DNA from: Candidatus Nitrotoga sp. HW29
Lineage (GTDB): Bacteria > Pseudomonadota > Gammaproteobacteria > Burkholderiales > Gallionellaceae
DNA: 64,000 nt
Reading direction: 5' to 3'
Assembly (NCBI RefSeq): GCF_924101635.2
Contig: NZ_CAKMAA020000062.1
Span: 1 to 64,000 of the forward strand
Shown: positions 39,517 through 48,985 of the stretch, in pieces
Position numbering within the stretch: position 1 is the first letter of the stretch
Layout: each line of letters opens with the position of its first letter
Program-made: the position numbers and the translations under genes
The notes under the pieces: generated by a model
Told to the model about the DNA's origin: nothing
Seen by the model: the letters and a program-made list of their open reading frames with translations, nothing else
The model's database searches: none

Positions 39517-41443
39517 CGGGAGTAGCCTGCTGGTTAGTAGTATTTTTTGCCGTAATTACCCCCAAACGTTGCTTAAGAGAACGAGGTGTCTGGCCGAAAA
39601 GCTGAGAGTAATACATGGTATTACTCATCACTTTTTTGACGTAGTTACGCGTTTCATCAAAGGGAATATTTTCGGTATACACGGCGCCTTCCAATGAGCT
39701 TTCTCCACGCCATTTACGGGCACGTGCAGGCCCGGCGTTATAAGCGGCCGAGGCCAGCACCGGATTATTATCGAGTGACGATAGCACCGTTTTCATATAA
39801 TACGTACCCAACTTAAAATGAGTATCCAGTTGATTCACAAGTGTCTGACGATAACTCTTTATCCCTATTTTTTGCGCTATCCAACGCGCCGTGGCAGGCA
39901 TAATCTGCATAAGACCTGTCGCGCCTACTGGCGATTTGGCTTGATAGACGAAACGACTCTCCTGCCGTATTAAGCCATACACCCAGGCTTCTTCCAGTTC
40001 ATTCTTGCGAACATGACTCTGCAATACTTCCCGGTAGGGTGCAAGATAACGCAAGCTGAAGTCATGTATCTGAACGGTGCGATCAGCGGTGTTGATAGCA
40101 TGGTCATACATCCCGTTGCGGCGCGCAATCTCAGCCGCCACCAATAACTGTTGGTCATCCAGCTTGCGCGCCGCCCATGCCCATTCTCTGGCCGCATCAG
40201 TGCGTAAATCCATACGATATAACGCCAGTGTACGTTGGACGGCGGGCTGCGCCAGCATTGCATTTATTGTCGCTTTGCTTGGTTGATAACTGGCAGGCAT
40301 CGTTGCAGTAGCAGTTACTCCGAGCTCCTCGGTAGCAAGTTGGCCGTAAAAATTATGTTCGCCGCTCAATTCAGTAAACAGCACATTCGCTTCCGGCAAA
40401 CTTCCCCATGCTTTCAGCGCACGTGCTTTCCAATAACGCCAGACACCCTCTTGCTGTTGTTGCGGCGTCATGGCATTAATGCTCGCCCAAACCTCATGCC
40501 AATTCTGCGTAAGCAAGGCGGTTCGGGCACGCCATGCCAGCTGCGGCCCAGTTAGAGGCGCCTCACCAGCCGCCTTGTACCATTCCAGCGCACGCGCATC
40601 TCGCTTGCGTGCCGCTTCGTAACCTAACCACCCATAAAAATAATACTGCTCATCGGTAGTAAAATAGGTCGCTTTTTTTTCCCATTGTGAATAAGCTAAT
40701 TGCGGCGATTGCTTGGCAAGCCGTAGCAAAGCAAACATCGCTACCGCGCGCTGCGCTTCGGAGGCATTATCCAGCTTGGCTGTAACGAGATAACGCATCT
40801 GATCAGTGGCGGCACTATCCAGTTCGGATGCAGAAAGTACGCGCTTGGCAGGCAGCCTCTCCGAGAGCTGTTTAGCCAACGTCACATTACCGGCTTCGAG
40901 TGCCAGGCGTAAACGTAGCCATACATCCGTTGCACTGATGATACCGTTAGCAATTGCCATATCGAACAATGGAACACAACTTTCCGGCATTTCCGCGCTG
41001 TTAGTTAACCACAGGTTGCGTGCCTCATGCAGCACTTGTTCTTCTTGCAGACGTTGACGCGATCGCAGGGCGTAACAGGTTAAATCAACCTCTCCGTCCA
41101 CCAGACGGGGATATTGTGAGGCAAATTCTTCCCATTGTTGCTTTTTCCCAAGCAGCCTCAACCATTCCGCACGCAGACGGTTAACGACCGGGGTATCATC
41201 AGGGCGTGCCAAAAATACCTGAATATCGGCGACGCTCGCCGTTTCTAATCGCATACGCAACTGGTAGTAAGCCAGATAGGGTTCTAGCGAAGAGTTCTTT
41301 AATCGCGCGGCCATGCGATCAAGCTTTACTGCATCACCCATCCGAAATGCATCACGCGCGGCGAGAAAATCCGCATCCTGATTTGCCTCTACCAAAGCAG
41401 GAATAAAAAGCAATACAAACACAAAAAACTTTAACAAACGCAT
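39506..41443 (-). CDS. slt: Soluble lytic transglycosylase Slt
   Basis: Periplasmic enzyme that cleaves murein strands to 1,6-anhydro products. Start set at the ATG at 41443, giving a clean signal peptide (FFVFVLLFIPALVEANQ) of about 20 residues; an upstream start at 41479 would add a charged extension. The alpha-superhelical U domain (to about 440) is followed by the catalytic domain: VYGLIRQESRFVYQAKSPVGATGLMQIMPATA with catalytic Glu, then ASAAYNAGPARA. About 645 aa, family length. It is followed by cca in an 11-base overlap. Confidence 0.95.
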   Translation of the reverse strand: MRLLKFFVFVLLFIPALVEANQDADFLAARDAFRMGDAVKLDRMAARLKNSSLEPYLAYYQLRMRLETASVADIQVFLARPDDTPVVNRLRAEWLRLLGKKQQWEEFASQYPRLVDGEVDLTCYALRSRQRLQEEQVLHEARNLWLTNSAEMPESCVPLFDMAIANGIISATDVWLRLRLALEAGNVTLAKQLSERLPAKRVLSASELDSAATDQMRYLVTAKLDNASEAQRAVAMFALLRLAKQSPQLAYSQWEKKATYFTTDEQYYFYGWLGYEAARKRDARALEWYKAAGEAPLTGPQLAWRARTALLTQNWHEVWASINAMTPQQQQEGVWRYWKARALKAWGSLPEANVLFTELSGEHNFYGQLATEELGVTATATMPASYQPSKATINAMLAQPAVQRTLALYRMDLRTDAAREWAWAARKLDDQQLLVAAEIARRNGMYDHAINTADRTVQIHDFSLRYLAPYREVLQSHVRKNELEEAWVYGLIRQESRFVYQAKSPVGATGLMQIMPATARWIAQKIGIKSYRQTLVNQLDTHFKLGTYYMKTVLSSLDNNPVLASAAYNAGPARARKWRGESSLEGAVYTENIPFDETRNYVKKVMSNTMYYSQLFGQTPRSLKQRLGVITAKNTTNQQATPDER

Positions 41444-41889
41444 GGATAATGCCCTTATAAAATTCCGCTTAGCCGCCACATTTCGACTGATGTTGAAATT
41501 TTTGCATAACAGGCGATTCCATATTTATATTGCAATGAATGCATCTCTTCTACCTATCGCTGGACAGTGCTCCAAACTTGAACTTGGCGCGATTTTTTGT
41601 CCGCATTGACACGCGATCAACGCATTTTTCAACCATACACGGGGTAAATACTTTATCAGATAAGCAAAATATTTCTGTGCACGAATAACTGAGATGCTAT
41701 TTTTTTAAAAAAGTTTACAAATGATGCTTTAGCCAACATATACCAATGATAAAGGTGATACATAGTTACCGATTTATTATTATTGTAAATGCAAAGCTAA
41801 GCATCCTCCATATAGGCATGGAGAGGGGATGCAAAAACCTGTAAAATCCTGAAATTCAAAAATTCTATTAATTAATGCAAGGAAAACAC
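41444..41889. other. Intergenic region upstream of fbp
   Basis: About 445 A/T-rich bases between divergent slt and fbp. It holds a 32-base hairpin near the fbp end (41801-41832) and a run TTTACA...TATACC that could be a weak promoter (spacing 19, not optimal). No gene or tRNA-like fold was seen. Confidence 0.4.
41801..41832 (+). promoter_or_regulatory. Hairpin in the fbp 5' leader
   Basis: GCATCCTCCAT and ATGGAGAGGGGATGC form a stem of two helices (GCATC/GATGC and CTCCAT/ATGGAG) around ATAGGC. It sits about 58 bases before the fbp start, so if transcribed it is in the leader. Whether it is a terminator, attenuator or stabilising hairpin cannot be told; no T-run follows. Confidence 0.4.
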
Positions 41890-42894
41890 ATGAGCAAGAA
41901 CCTAGTGCAATTTATGATCGAAGAACAAAGACAATGTCCAAGTGCAACCGGTGACTTTACCGGGTTGCTCAGTGACATCATTGTGGCCTGCAAACAAATT
42001 TCCCATAGTGTAAATAAGGGGGCATTGATCGGTGTCCTCGGAAGTGCAGGTAGCGAAAATATCCAAGGCGAAACGCAAAAAAAGCTGGATGTAATAACCA
42101 ATGACATTTTTATCGAAGCAAACCAATGGAGCGGCCATCTTGCCGCTATGGCATCTGAAGAAATGGATGACATCTACCCAATTCCTGCGCAATATCCAAA
42201 AGGTAAGTACTTGCTGACGTTTGACCCGCTGGATGGTTCGTCCAACATTGATGTAAATATTTCCGTTGGTACTATTTTCTCGATTTTGCGTTGCCCCGAT
42301 GGAGTAACAAACCCGACTGCAGAGGATTTCCTGCAACCGGGCACCAAGCAGGTCTGCGCCGGTTATGCGCTATATGGCCCCTCTACAATGTTAGTACTTA
42401 CCACTGGACATGGCGTAAATGGCTTTACGCTGAACAATGACATCGGGGAGTTCATACTGTCTCATCCCAATATGACCATTCCGATCGATACCCAGGAATT
42501 TGCCATCAACATGTCTAACCAGCGTTTCTGGGAAGCGCCGGTGCAACGTTATGTGGATGAATGTGTAAAAGGTAAAACGCCAGGAGGACGAGAAAAAAAC
42601 TTCAACATGCGCTGGGTGGCTTCGATGGTTGCAGAAGTGCACCGTATCCTGACTCGCGGCGGCATCTTTATGTACCCATTCGACAACAAGGAAGTGGGCA
42701 AGGCAGGTAAATTGCGTTTACTATATGAAGCTAATCCCATGTCTTTCATCGTGGAGCAAGCAGGAGGGGTATGCTCCACCGGTCGCGAACGTATCATGGA
42801 GCTCAAGCCAACGGGCTTGCACCAACGTGTGCCGGTGATTCTTGGTTCAAAAAATGAAGTAGAACGTGTGGTGGGTTATCACAAAGGGGCGTAA
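41890..42894 (+). CDS. fbp: Fructose-1,6-bisphosphatase class I
   Basis: Dephosphorylates fructose 1,6-bisphosphate in gluconeogenesis and Calvin-cycle regeneration. Start chosen at 41890 because AAGGAAA lies 4-5 bases upstream; an ATG at 41875 has no binding site. Signatures: [25 protein letters not shown] (metal site), [13 protein letters not shown] (catalytic), and [31 protein letters not shown] (substrate binding). Length 334 aa. Monocistronic, preceded by a hairpin and followed by another inverted repeat; it pairs functionally with prkB. Confidence 0.96.
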   Translation: MSKNLVQFMIEEQRQCPSATGDFTGLLSDIIVACKQISHSVNKGALIGVLGSAGSENIQGETQKKLDVITNDIFIEANQWSGHLAAMASEEMDDIYPIPAQYPKGKYLLTFDPLDGSSNIDVNISVGTIFSILRCPDGVTNPTAEDFLQPGTKQVCAGYALYGPSTMLVLTTGHGVNGFTLNNDIGEFILSHPNMTIPIDTQEFAINMSNQRFWEAPVQRYVDECVKGKTPGGREKNFNMRWVASMVAEVHRILTRGGIFMYPFDNKEVGKAGKLRLLYEANPMSFIVEQAGGVCSTGRERIMELKPTGLHQRVPVILGSKNEVERVVGYHKGA

Positions 42895-42916
42895 CACAAT
42901 TAAACGAATGCTGCTG

Positions 42917-42945
42917 ACCCGCCGATCAAAACTGTCCCGGCGGGT
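42917..42945 (+). terminator. Candidate terminator after fbp
   Basis: G/C-rich stem ACCCGCCG / CGGCGGGT (8 bp) with a 13-base loop, 23 bases after the fbp stop. The T-rich stretch (GATTTTTAAT) comes 12 bases later, so Rho-independent action is only possible, not certain. Confidence 0.45.
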
Positions 42946-43099
42946 AGCCAACCTGATTTTTAATAAGTTTTTAAAACTGGCAAGGCTATTCTGGATTTCA
43001 AAAGCGCTACATTAATCAATACTTGATCGTCACTGAAAAATTCTATTTTCAGACACGCCTAAGCTTATATTAAAAATTACTCAATCAAAAGCACCCTAC

Positions 43100-44617
43100 T
43101 TAACCGCGTATAAAATACAAAACAATAAACCCGAATAAAATTAACGCGACTAATATAACCAGTTGGTTTATTTGTTTTTGTTGGGCCACTAATTCACGTA
43201 ACACGTTTGCAATTTGCAATCCGGGTTTTTCATTCAAAGTTTGGTACAACAAACGCGGTAGTTGCGGCAACAGAATGGCATAGTGTGGCGCTTCTATTTT
43301 TAGAGCATTGAGAAAACCGCGCCAACCAATTTGCTCGCTCATCCAACGTTCCAGCCAGGGCTTGGCAGTCTTCCACAGATCCAGCTCGGGATCCAATTGC
43401 AGGCCTAGTCCCTCAACATTAAGCAAAGTTTTTTGCAACAGCACAAGCTGTGGCTGCACTTCAATGCCAAATTGGCGAGAGGTCTGAAATAAACGCAGCA
43501 AGACACGTCCGAATGAAACTTCCCGCAAGGGCCGGTCAAAAATTGGCTCGCACACGGCCCGAATAGCTGCCTCCAGCTCATCCACCCGGGTAGCCGCAGG
43601 CGCCCAGCCGGATTCTATGTGTACTTCCGCCACGCGTTTGTAATCACGCCGAAAAAAAGCGATAAAATTCTGTGCAAGATAGTGTTTGTCGGAATCGGTA
43701 AGGGTACCCATGATGCCGAAATCCAGAGCGATATAGCGGCCACCCGCGTCCACCTGCACATTACCGGGATGCATGTCCGCATGAAAAAAGCCATCACGAA
43801 AAACTTGAGTGTAGAAAATTTCCACGCCATTGGCCGCCAGCGTCGGGAGGTCAATACCGGCCGCACGCAACGCATCTATATGATTGACGGGAAGGCCTGT
43901 CATTCGCTCCATTACCATCACTTCATCCGTACACCAATCCCAATAAATTTCCGGGACTAGCAACAATTTGGAATTGGCAAAGTTGCGTTTCAATTGACTG
44001 GCACTGGAGGCTTCGCGCATCAGGTCGAGTTCGTTGTGCAGATGTTTCTCGAATTCCTCCACCACTTTGCGCGGCTTGAGCCGTCTGCCGTCCTCCCACC
44101 AGCGTTCGATTAAACTCGCGCAAATATCAAGCAGTGCGATATCGTGCGCGATAACGCGTGCGATGCCGGGACGCAGGATTTTTATTGCAACTTCACGTCC
44201 ATTTGGCAGCACAGCAAAATGTACTTGAGCCACCGATGCACTGGCAATGGGAGTTGTCTCAAAGCTGTAAAACACTTCATTAAGTTTTTTATTGTAGGCA
44301 GCCTCCAATAAAGCCACCGCCTGTTCAGAAGGAAAGGGCGGCACCTGATCTTGTAGTTTTGCAAGCCCATCGGCAATATCGACTGGAATTAGGTCGCGGC
44401 GGGTAGACAGCATTTGCCCAAATTTTACAAAGATCGGGCCCAAACTCTCCAATGCATGGCGCAATCTCTCTGCACGCGGAGCAGACGTGTCACGTGCAAA
44501 TAGCAGCAGGTTGATCGGTACCCGCAGCCAGCGCGTACGTGAATGCGCAAGAAGAAATTCGTCCAAACCGAAGCGCAGTACAACAAAAATTATTTTTAGC
44601 AGGCGTAACAGGCGCAT
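43100..44617 (-). CDS. ubiB: Ubiquinone biosynthesis kinase-like protein UbiB
   Basis: Atypical ADCK-family kinase-like ATPase that promotes extraction of ubiquinone intermediates from membranes. KxGQ motif [16 protein letters not shown] (about 49-64), Ala-rich nucleotide loop [26 protein letters not shown] with the catalytic-type Lys, [12 protein letters not shown], and LDFGIMG (metal site). Two C-terminal helices end the protein ([17 protein letters not shown]). 505 aa. Downstream of ubiJ with about 200 bases between that hold a perfect 12-bp hairpin. Ubiquinone implies a respiratory chain. Confidence 0.94.
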   Translation of the reverse strand: MRLLRLLKIIFVVLRFGLDEFLLAHSRTRWLRVPINLLLFARDTSAPRAERLRHALESLGPIFVKFGQMLSTRRDLIPVDIADGLAKLQDQVPPFPSEQAVALLEAAYNKKLNEVFYSFETTPIASASVAQVHFAVLPNGREVAIKILRPGIARVIAHDIALLDICASLIERWWEDGRRLKPRKVVEEFEKHLHNELDLMREASSASQLKRNFANSKLLLVPEIYWDWCTDEVMVMERMTGLPVNHIDALRAAGIDLPTLAANGVEIFYTQVFRDGFFHADMHPGNVQVDAGGRYIALDFGIMGTLTDSDKHYLAQNFIAFFRRDYKRVAEVHIESGWAPAATRVDELEAAIRAVCEPIFDRPLREVSFGRVLLRLFQTSRQFGIEVQPQLVLLQKTLLNVEGLGLQLDPELDLWKTAKPWLERWMSEQIGWRGFLNALKIEAPHYAILLPQLPRLLYQTLNEKPGLQIANVLRELVAQQKQINQLVILVALILFGFIVLYFIRG

Positions 44618-44735
44618 GAAAATTTTACGAAGATTTGATTACTCTGCAGTGCAGGCGAAGTATTCGGCCGTATCTTAAGAATTATGCTTTCTGCTTGATT
44701 TTTTCATTTGTCCAAAAACGACTTTAAAGCGGCCG

Positions 44736-44767
44736 TTAAACATCTGAGAAGAAAATCAGATGTTTAA
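44736..44767 (-). other. Perfect 12-bp inverted repeat between ubiJ and ubiB
   Basis: TTAAACATCTGA (44736-44747) and TCAGATGTTTAA (44756-44767) form a perfect stem with an 8-base loop. It lies 119 bases ahead of the ubiB start in the direction of transcription. No T-run follows on either strand. It could be an operator, attenuator or processing hairpin that lets ubiB be regulated apart from ubiJ. Confidence 0.5.
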
Positions 44768-44821
44768 ATTCTAAAAAACAACTAAATACATTGCAGTATT
44801 ATAGAAGATTAACAAGAATTT

Positions 44822-45394
44822 TCAGGATTTAGATAATCGCTTGATGCGTTGCTCCAACCGCGCTACATCATCGCGCAGCTTGTCTGTCTGTTGCACAAAA
44901 TTTGCAACATGAGTGGGTTTGGTAAGTAGCGGGGATTCTTCCGTCCAGTATTCTGCAAATGCTTGCGACAAGTTGAGTGCAGTATCCTGTATGTATTGCC
45001 GACCGCTCTTGGCATATTGCACGATACGTTCGGCAGCAATATCGCCCGTCACTCGACTTAAATCTTCTGCTGCATCCCAATGTAAGTAACGACTGAGATA
45101 AAAAATTTCGGTAAGTAACACGGTATCGCCACAGCTTTCAATTTGCGCATAAGCTGTTTCATCATGCACCACCAAGCGTGGCAGCAATGATGGTGGAATA
45201 GTGCAGCTTGCATCAACGCTTACATCAGCGGCTGAAACGTGCAATGTGCCATCATCTTGAATAGTATAGGAAAAAATAAACGGCGCGATGGTAAAGCGCG
45301 CCGTCTTGCCTGCATGAACTACCAACCGTTGCAACGCCCAACCGCTTTGAATGAGCAAGTGGTTCAGTGCAGCAGCGGTCGGCTGAAACAGCAT
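44822..45394 (-). CDS. ubiJ: Ubiquinone biosynthesis accessory factor UbiJ
   Basis: SCP2-fold lipid-binding protein of 190 aa that organises the soluble Ubi complex in proteobacteria. N-terminal SCP2-like region (about 20-110; FIFSYTIQDDGTLHVSAADVSVDASCTIP), then an amphipathic C-terminal coiled coil with KLRDDVARLEQRIKRLSK, a UbiJ hallmark. Located 3 bases after the Tim44-like gene and upstream of ubiB. In enterics the order is ubiE-ubiJ-ubiB, here with an extra Tim44-like gene between ubiE and ubiJ. Confidence 0.9.
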   Translation of the reverse strand: MLFQPTAAALNHLLIQSGWALQRLVVHAGKTARFTIAPFIFSYTIQDDGTLHVSAADVSVDASCTIPPSLLPRLVVHDETAYAQIESCGDTVLLTEIFYLSRYLHWDAAEDLSRVTGDIAAERIVQYAKSGRQYIQDTALNLSQAFAEYWTEESPLLTKPTHVANFVQQTDKLRDDVARLEQRIKRLSKS

Positions 45395-45396
45395 AT

Positions 45397-46248
45397 TTAA
45401 GCTACTTGCTGGATCCCGGATAGTAACCAGACTGCCTTCTCATCCCGCAGATTCTTTTGTACATGCCAAATCTCATCGAAATTCTCCGGCATGCCGTTGT
45501 TTTCACTCAATTGCCCGCTCATACGCACACTGGCAATGGCATAGTCGCCTTCATTGACCACCTCAACAATCTGAGTATTGATTGTTTGCACGTCTGTCTT
45601 TTGGGGTACATCGCCACGCTCCTGTAATTGTAAGGAAATTTCGGCAAACATTTCGGGCGTAGTGTACTCACGAATATCATTGAGATCTTTTCGGTCATTG
45701 GCGGCCTGCAAACGAATAAATGAAGTCTTGGCGCTACGCAGGAAAGCTTCAACCGGGAAATCAGCCGGAATATTACTGGTGGTAGTATTGACTAACGGAA
45801 CAGCGGTTGCAGCGCTACCCCCTGCAAATGGCTGCTGCCTCGGTTCTGGCTGGTAGGATGATGCGCCGCTTCCTGCATATTGCATGGCAGGCTGCTGCGG
45901 CCGGGATTTACGAAAGCGGGAAACCAGGAACATCACCACACCTGCAATCAAAAGCGCCATCAGAATACCGCCCATTGCGCCACCTAACCCGCCCAGACCT
46001 CCAGCAAACATTGCACCCAAACCCGCACCTACTGCCAAACCAGCCAAGGGACCGAGCCATTTATTGCCTGCCGCCGCAGGTGCTGCCGGAGCAGGTGTAG
46101 CAGCGGGTGGCTTGGATGCTTGCTGCGGACTCATGGTGCGTTGCTGACCAATGCTGCCCCCCCCGCCCATACGTTTAGCTTCGGCGGTTACAGTGAGCAT
46201 AGAGAAACTAGCCAAAGTAAGAGTTAACAACAATAGAAAACGTTTCAT
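45397..46248 (-). CDS. Tim44-like domain protein
   Basis: Signal peptide at 1-24 (LASFSMLTVTAEAKR). A Pro/Ala-rich linker (PPAATPAPAAPAAAG), a Gly/Leu-rich hydrophobic segment (about 80-110; GLGGLGGAMGGILMALLIAGVVMFLV), then a soluble Tim44-like domain (about 160-283; AFLRSAKTSFIRLQAANDRKDLNDIREYTTPEMFAEI). Bacterial Tim44-like proteins lie in the inner membrane or periplasm; roles range from lipid binding to translocon-like functions. 283 aa. It lies between ubiE and ubiJ, 3 bases ahead of ubiJ; a link to quinone transport is a speculation. Confidence 0.85.
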   Translation of the reverse strand: MKRFLLLLTLTLASFSMLTVTAEAKRMGGGGSIGQQRTMSPQQASKPPAATPAPAAPAAAGNKWLGPLAGLAVGAGLGAMFAGGLGGLGGAMGGILMALLIAGVVMFLVSRFRKSRPQQPAMQYAGSGASSYQPEPRQQPFAGGSAATAVPLVNTTTSNIPADFPVEAFLRSAKTSFIRLQAANDRKDLNDIREYTTPEMFAEISLQLQERGDVPQKTDVQTINTQIVEVVNEGDYAIASVRMSGQLSENNGMPENFDEIWHVQKNLRDEKAVWLLSGIQQVA

Positions 46249-46453
46249 GGGCTACCTCATTTAATAGTTAACAACAAAAAAGCGATTTAAAGTATAACAC
46301 TACATTCTTAGTTCACTACAAAATGTAAAGGTTCCTTTACGAACCCATTTTGCTATGTCCTTACAATATTTTGATGTTAAATCAGTTTGCCTGAAGCAAG
46401 TTAAATATTAAAAATATTTGGAGTGCACTACAGAAATTGGTGAAATATTCCGG

Positions 46454-47188
46454 TTAAAGTTTATAACCTCTATGCAGGGCAACAATTCCAGCATTAAGGT
46501 TAAAATATTCAACACGAGAGAGTCCCGCTTCTTCCATCATGCGTTTAAGCTCCTGCTGCGAAGGGTGCATACGAATAGATTCTGCCAAGTAGCGGTAACT
46601 GTCGGCATCCTTGGCGATCAGTTCACCTAGCTGCGGCAACAACTTGAACGAGTAAGCATCATATAGCGGCTCCAGCGGCTCCCACACCCTGGAAAATTCC
46701 AGCACCAGCAAGCGGCCGCCAGGCTTAAGCACACGCTGCATCTCACGTAACGCGGCATCCTTATGCGTTACATTGCGCAGGCCGAAAGCAATGCTGACAC
46801 AGTTGAAATAATTAGACGGAAAAGGCAAATTTTCCGCATCACACTGTATAACAGGCGTGTTTAAGCCATCATCAATCAAGCGGTCACGGCCGACGCGCAA
46901 CATCGCTTTGTTAATATCAGTGAGCAAAACCTGGCCACTACTACCCACACGCTTGGCAAACTGACGGGAAAGATCGCCAGATCCACCCGCCACATCCAGC
47001 ACTCGCTCTCCCATTCTTACGCCACTGACCTGGATGGCGAAGCGTTTCCAGAGCCGGTGCAAGCCAACTGACATGAGGTCGTTCATCACATCATATTTAG
47101 TGGCGACAGATGTGAACACTTTGGCTACACGCTCGGCCTTTTCTGTTTCCGCGATAGTCGTGAAACCGAAATGAGTTGTCTTGTTCAT
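46454..47188 (-). CDS. ubiE: Ubiquinone/menaquinone C-methyltransferase UbiE
   Basis: SAM-dependent C-methyltransferase in ubiquinone synthesis. N-terminal [22 protein letters not shown], motif [21 protein letters not shown], motif [37 protein letters not shown], and the family tail [25 protein letters not shown]. Length 244 aa. The start ATG overlaps the DUF971 stop as ATGA, with GGAGA upstream. Divergence from the downstream Tim44-like gene leaves a 205-base gap with a GTAAAGG-TT-CCTTTAC inverted repeat. Confidence 0.96.
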   Translation of the reverse strand: MNKTTHFGFTTIAETEKAERVAKVFTSVATKYDVMNDLMSVGLHRLWKRFAIQVSGVRMGERVLDVAGGSGDLSRQFAKRVGSSGQVLLTDINKAMLRVGRDRLIDDGLNTPVIQCDAENLPFPSNYFNCVSIAFGLRNVTHKDAALREMQRVLKPGGRLLVLEFSRVWEPLEPLYDAYSFKLLPQLGELIAKDADSYRYLAESIRMHPSQQELKRMMEEAGLSRVEYFNLNAGIVALHRGYKL

Positions 47189-47586
47189 TTTTTTTCTCCA
47201 GACTTATCGAATCCCGCTACAGGATGATTTGGAACACGGCTCTCTCCCGCCTCTGCCAATTTACTTAAATATTCATGCCACAACGCATCCTGATATTTCC
47301 CGAGTTCATTCAAGTAATCCCAGGAATAAAGGCCGGTATTATGGCTATCATCAAAAGTTAATTTGATGGCGTAACTGCCCACGGGTTGCACGTCGATCAC
47401 GTTCACATCTTGCTTGCCAACTTGCAGCACCGCCTGACTCGGGCCGTGTCCGCGAACTGCAGCAGAAGGCGAATGCACGCGCAGAAATTCATACGGTAAA
47501 CGGTAGCGTGAGCCGTCATCGAAAGCTATTTCCAACAGCTTCGATTGTTGATGCAGCGTAATTTCGGTGGGGTTAAGCATGGTCAA
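47185..47586 (-). CDS. DUF971 family protein
   Basis: Small soluble protein of 133 aa. DUF971/GBBH-like N-terminal fold, with [27 protein letters not shown], the [30 protein letters not shown] block with aspartate/histidine/glycine features, and a tail [11 protein letters not shown]. This domain is found as the N-terminus of gamma-butyrobetaine hydroxylases and as a stand-alone protein beside ubiE and Fe-S proteins in proteobacteria; its biochemical role is not settled. First gene of the leftward ubiE cluster. Confidence 0.88.
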   Translation of the reverse strand: MTMLNPTEITLHQQSKLLEIAFDDGSRYRLPYEFLRVHSPSAAVRGHGPSQAVLQVGKQDVNVIDVQPVGSYAIKLTFDDSHNTGLYSWDYLNELGKYQDALWHEYLSKLAEAGESRVPNHPVAGFDKSGEKK

Positions 47587-47744
47587 TCAAATAGGCACAC
47601 ATACTTTGTTCGGCAACGTAATAATAAAAACGGAGGAAGCAATAGACAATTGTGCTCCATGCCACCTTGGCTTTTCTCGCCCAAAATTGTCACTCAGAAT
47701 TTTTTTGTTTGTGACTTCAGAACATAGCGGATTAGCAGCGGCCC

Positions 47745-48314
47745 TTAATCGAGGTATTCAAACACCTTTACTACCCGCTCCACACCACGCGAGCTGCTAG
47801 CGATTTCAGCGGCGGCTTCAGCTTCCTTGTGATAAACCAAGCCCATCAAAAACACTGAACTATTTTCGGTAACAATTTTTACATGTTCAGGCTGGAATCC
47901 TCGGCTGTTATTAAGAAAACGCAACTTAATGTTGCTCGTAATAAGAGCGTCATTACTACGCCACGATAGATCAGTAAGTGAAGATATTTGTAGTTCATTA
48001 TGTACAGTTTTCACATTCGTCAGACTTGAAACTATTTTTTCAATATCAGCTTTAGCTTTTTCGTTAGGCACTTGGCCGGAAATGAGCACACGGCGATTGA
48101 AACTGGTGACATTCACATACACGGTATCTTTATATTGGACATTTATTTGATTGAGTGCCTTGCTTTCGATGTTTTGATCTTCGAGAATAATGCCGGCCGT
48201 ACGGCGATCTGATGCCATTAACGCACCCGCGCCAAATCCCGCAGCAATGATCGGAAAGCATCCTTGCACCGCACCTAGCACGATAGCCAATAATAGGTAA
48301 TTTAAATAACGCAT
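47745..48314 (-). CDS. dolP: BON-domain outer-membrane lipoprotein (DolP/YraP-like)
   Basis: Lipoprotein signal with lipobox AVQGC at residues 15-19. Two BON domains follow, about 40-110 (DQNIESKALNQINVQYKDTVYVNVTSFNRRVLISGQVPNEKAKADIEKIV) and 115-188 (ITSNIKLRFLNNSRGFQPEHVKIVTENSSVFLMGLVYHKEAEAAAEI). Two BON domains on a lipoprotein match DolP, which binds anionic phospholipid and helps outer-membrane and division integrity. The gene is 103 bases after yraN on the same strand; diaA, often between them, is absent. Confidence 0.9.
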   Translation of the reverse strand: MRYLNYLLLAIVLGAVQGCFPIIAAGFGAGALMASDRRTAGIILEDQNIESKALNQINVQYKDTVYVNVTSFNRRVLISGQVPNEKAKADIEKIVSSLTNVKTVHNELQISSLTDLSWRSNDALITSNIKLRFLNNSRGFQPEHVKIVTENSSVFLMGLVYHKEAEAAAEIASSSRGVERVVKVFEYLD

Positions 48315-48416
48315 GTTCCCCTCTCACTAATATGTCGTCAAAGTGCCGGCGGTTTTTGCTGATCAAAGTCCACAGCGCCCCAAATCCGTTGTGATAAATG
48401 CGAATGTTACCCGAAA

Positions 48417-48761
48417 TCAAACGGTAAAAGCATCCTTGATCCATTCCGGTCGGGCACTATCCAGGGTATCAAACAATAGCGCATCGAAACGGCAAGGCGG
48501 GATACGTTTCAGTGTGGCCAGATAATGCTGGGCAGTGTGTATCAATCGAGCCTGCTTGGCCGCATTAATGCTAGCCGCCGCGCCGCCGAAATCGCCACGG
48601 CTACGCAAACGTACCTCGACAAATACTACTGTATCGCCATCTTGCAGAATCAGGTCAATTTCGCCATAACGACAGCTATAGTTTCGTTGCAGCAATTTGA
48701 GTCCATGGCGTTGCAGAAATTGTTCCGCCAACCGTTCGGCTTGGGCTCCCCGTGTACTCAT
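48417..48761 (-). CDS. yraN: UPF0102/YraN-family endonuclease-like protein
   Basis: Restriction-endonuclease-like fold. Signatures: AQAERLAEQFLQRHGLKLLQRNYSCRYGEIDLILQDGDTVVFVEVRLR, with Glu, Asp and the E-V-R catalytic-like triad, then CRFDALLF. The ATG at 48761 is preferred: the longer frame starts at TTG (48797) with residues outside the family. About 114 aa, family length. Adjacent to dolP leftward, and divergent from rsmI with 224 bases between the chosen starts, matching the rsmI/yraN/dolP locus of E. coli apart from its layout. Confidence 0.9.
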   Translation of the reverse strand: MSTRGAQAERLAEQFLQRHGLKLLQRNYSCRYGEIDLILQDGDTVVFVEVRLRSRGDFGGAAASINAAKQARLIHTAQHYLATLKRIPPCRFDALLFDTLDSARPEWIKDAFTV

Positions 48762-48985
48762 ACTTGCGGTGACATTGGTTTCCGCATCAGATGGCAAGTG
48801 TTGACAGCAAATGCATAAAAACGTTCCATTCCAGGCTTAATTGATGGGTTGGCGTGCAAGCAAATCATTCTTGTCAAATATCCCAAAAGAGACCGGCGAA
48901 CCTGATGCATTTTTTGAGAGTGGCACAGCCATCCACGCTCACGTATAGTACGGCGGCTAACCGGCCAACAACAAGAGGAAGCGCA

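Noticed and set aside
46325-46340. GTAAAGG-TT-CCTTTAC inverted repeat downstream of ubiE
   Set aside because: Short A/T-rich stem with too small a loop and no other support; could be chance.
48798-48985. RNase P RNA or other structured RNA between yraN and rsmI
   Set aside because: No GAGGAAAGTCC-type core seen; only the GAGGAAG that serves rsmI.
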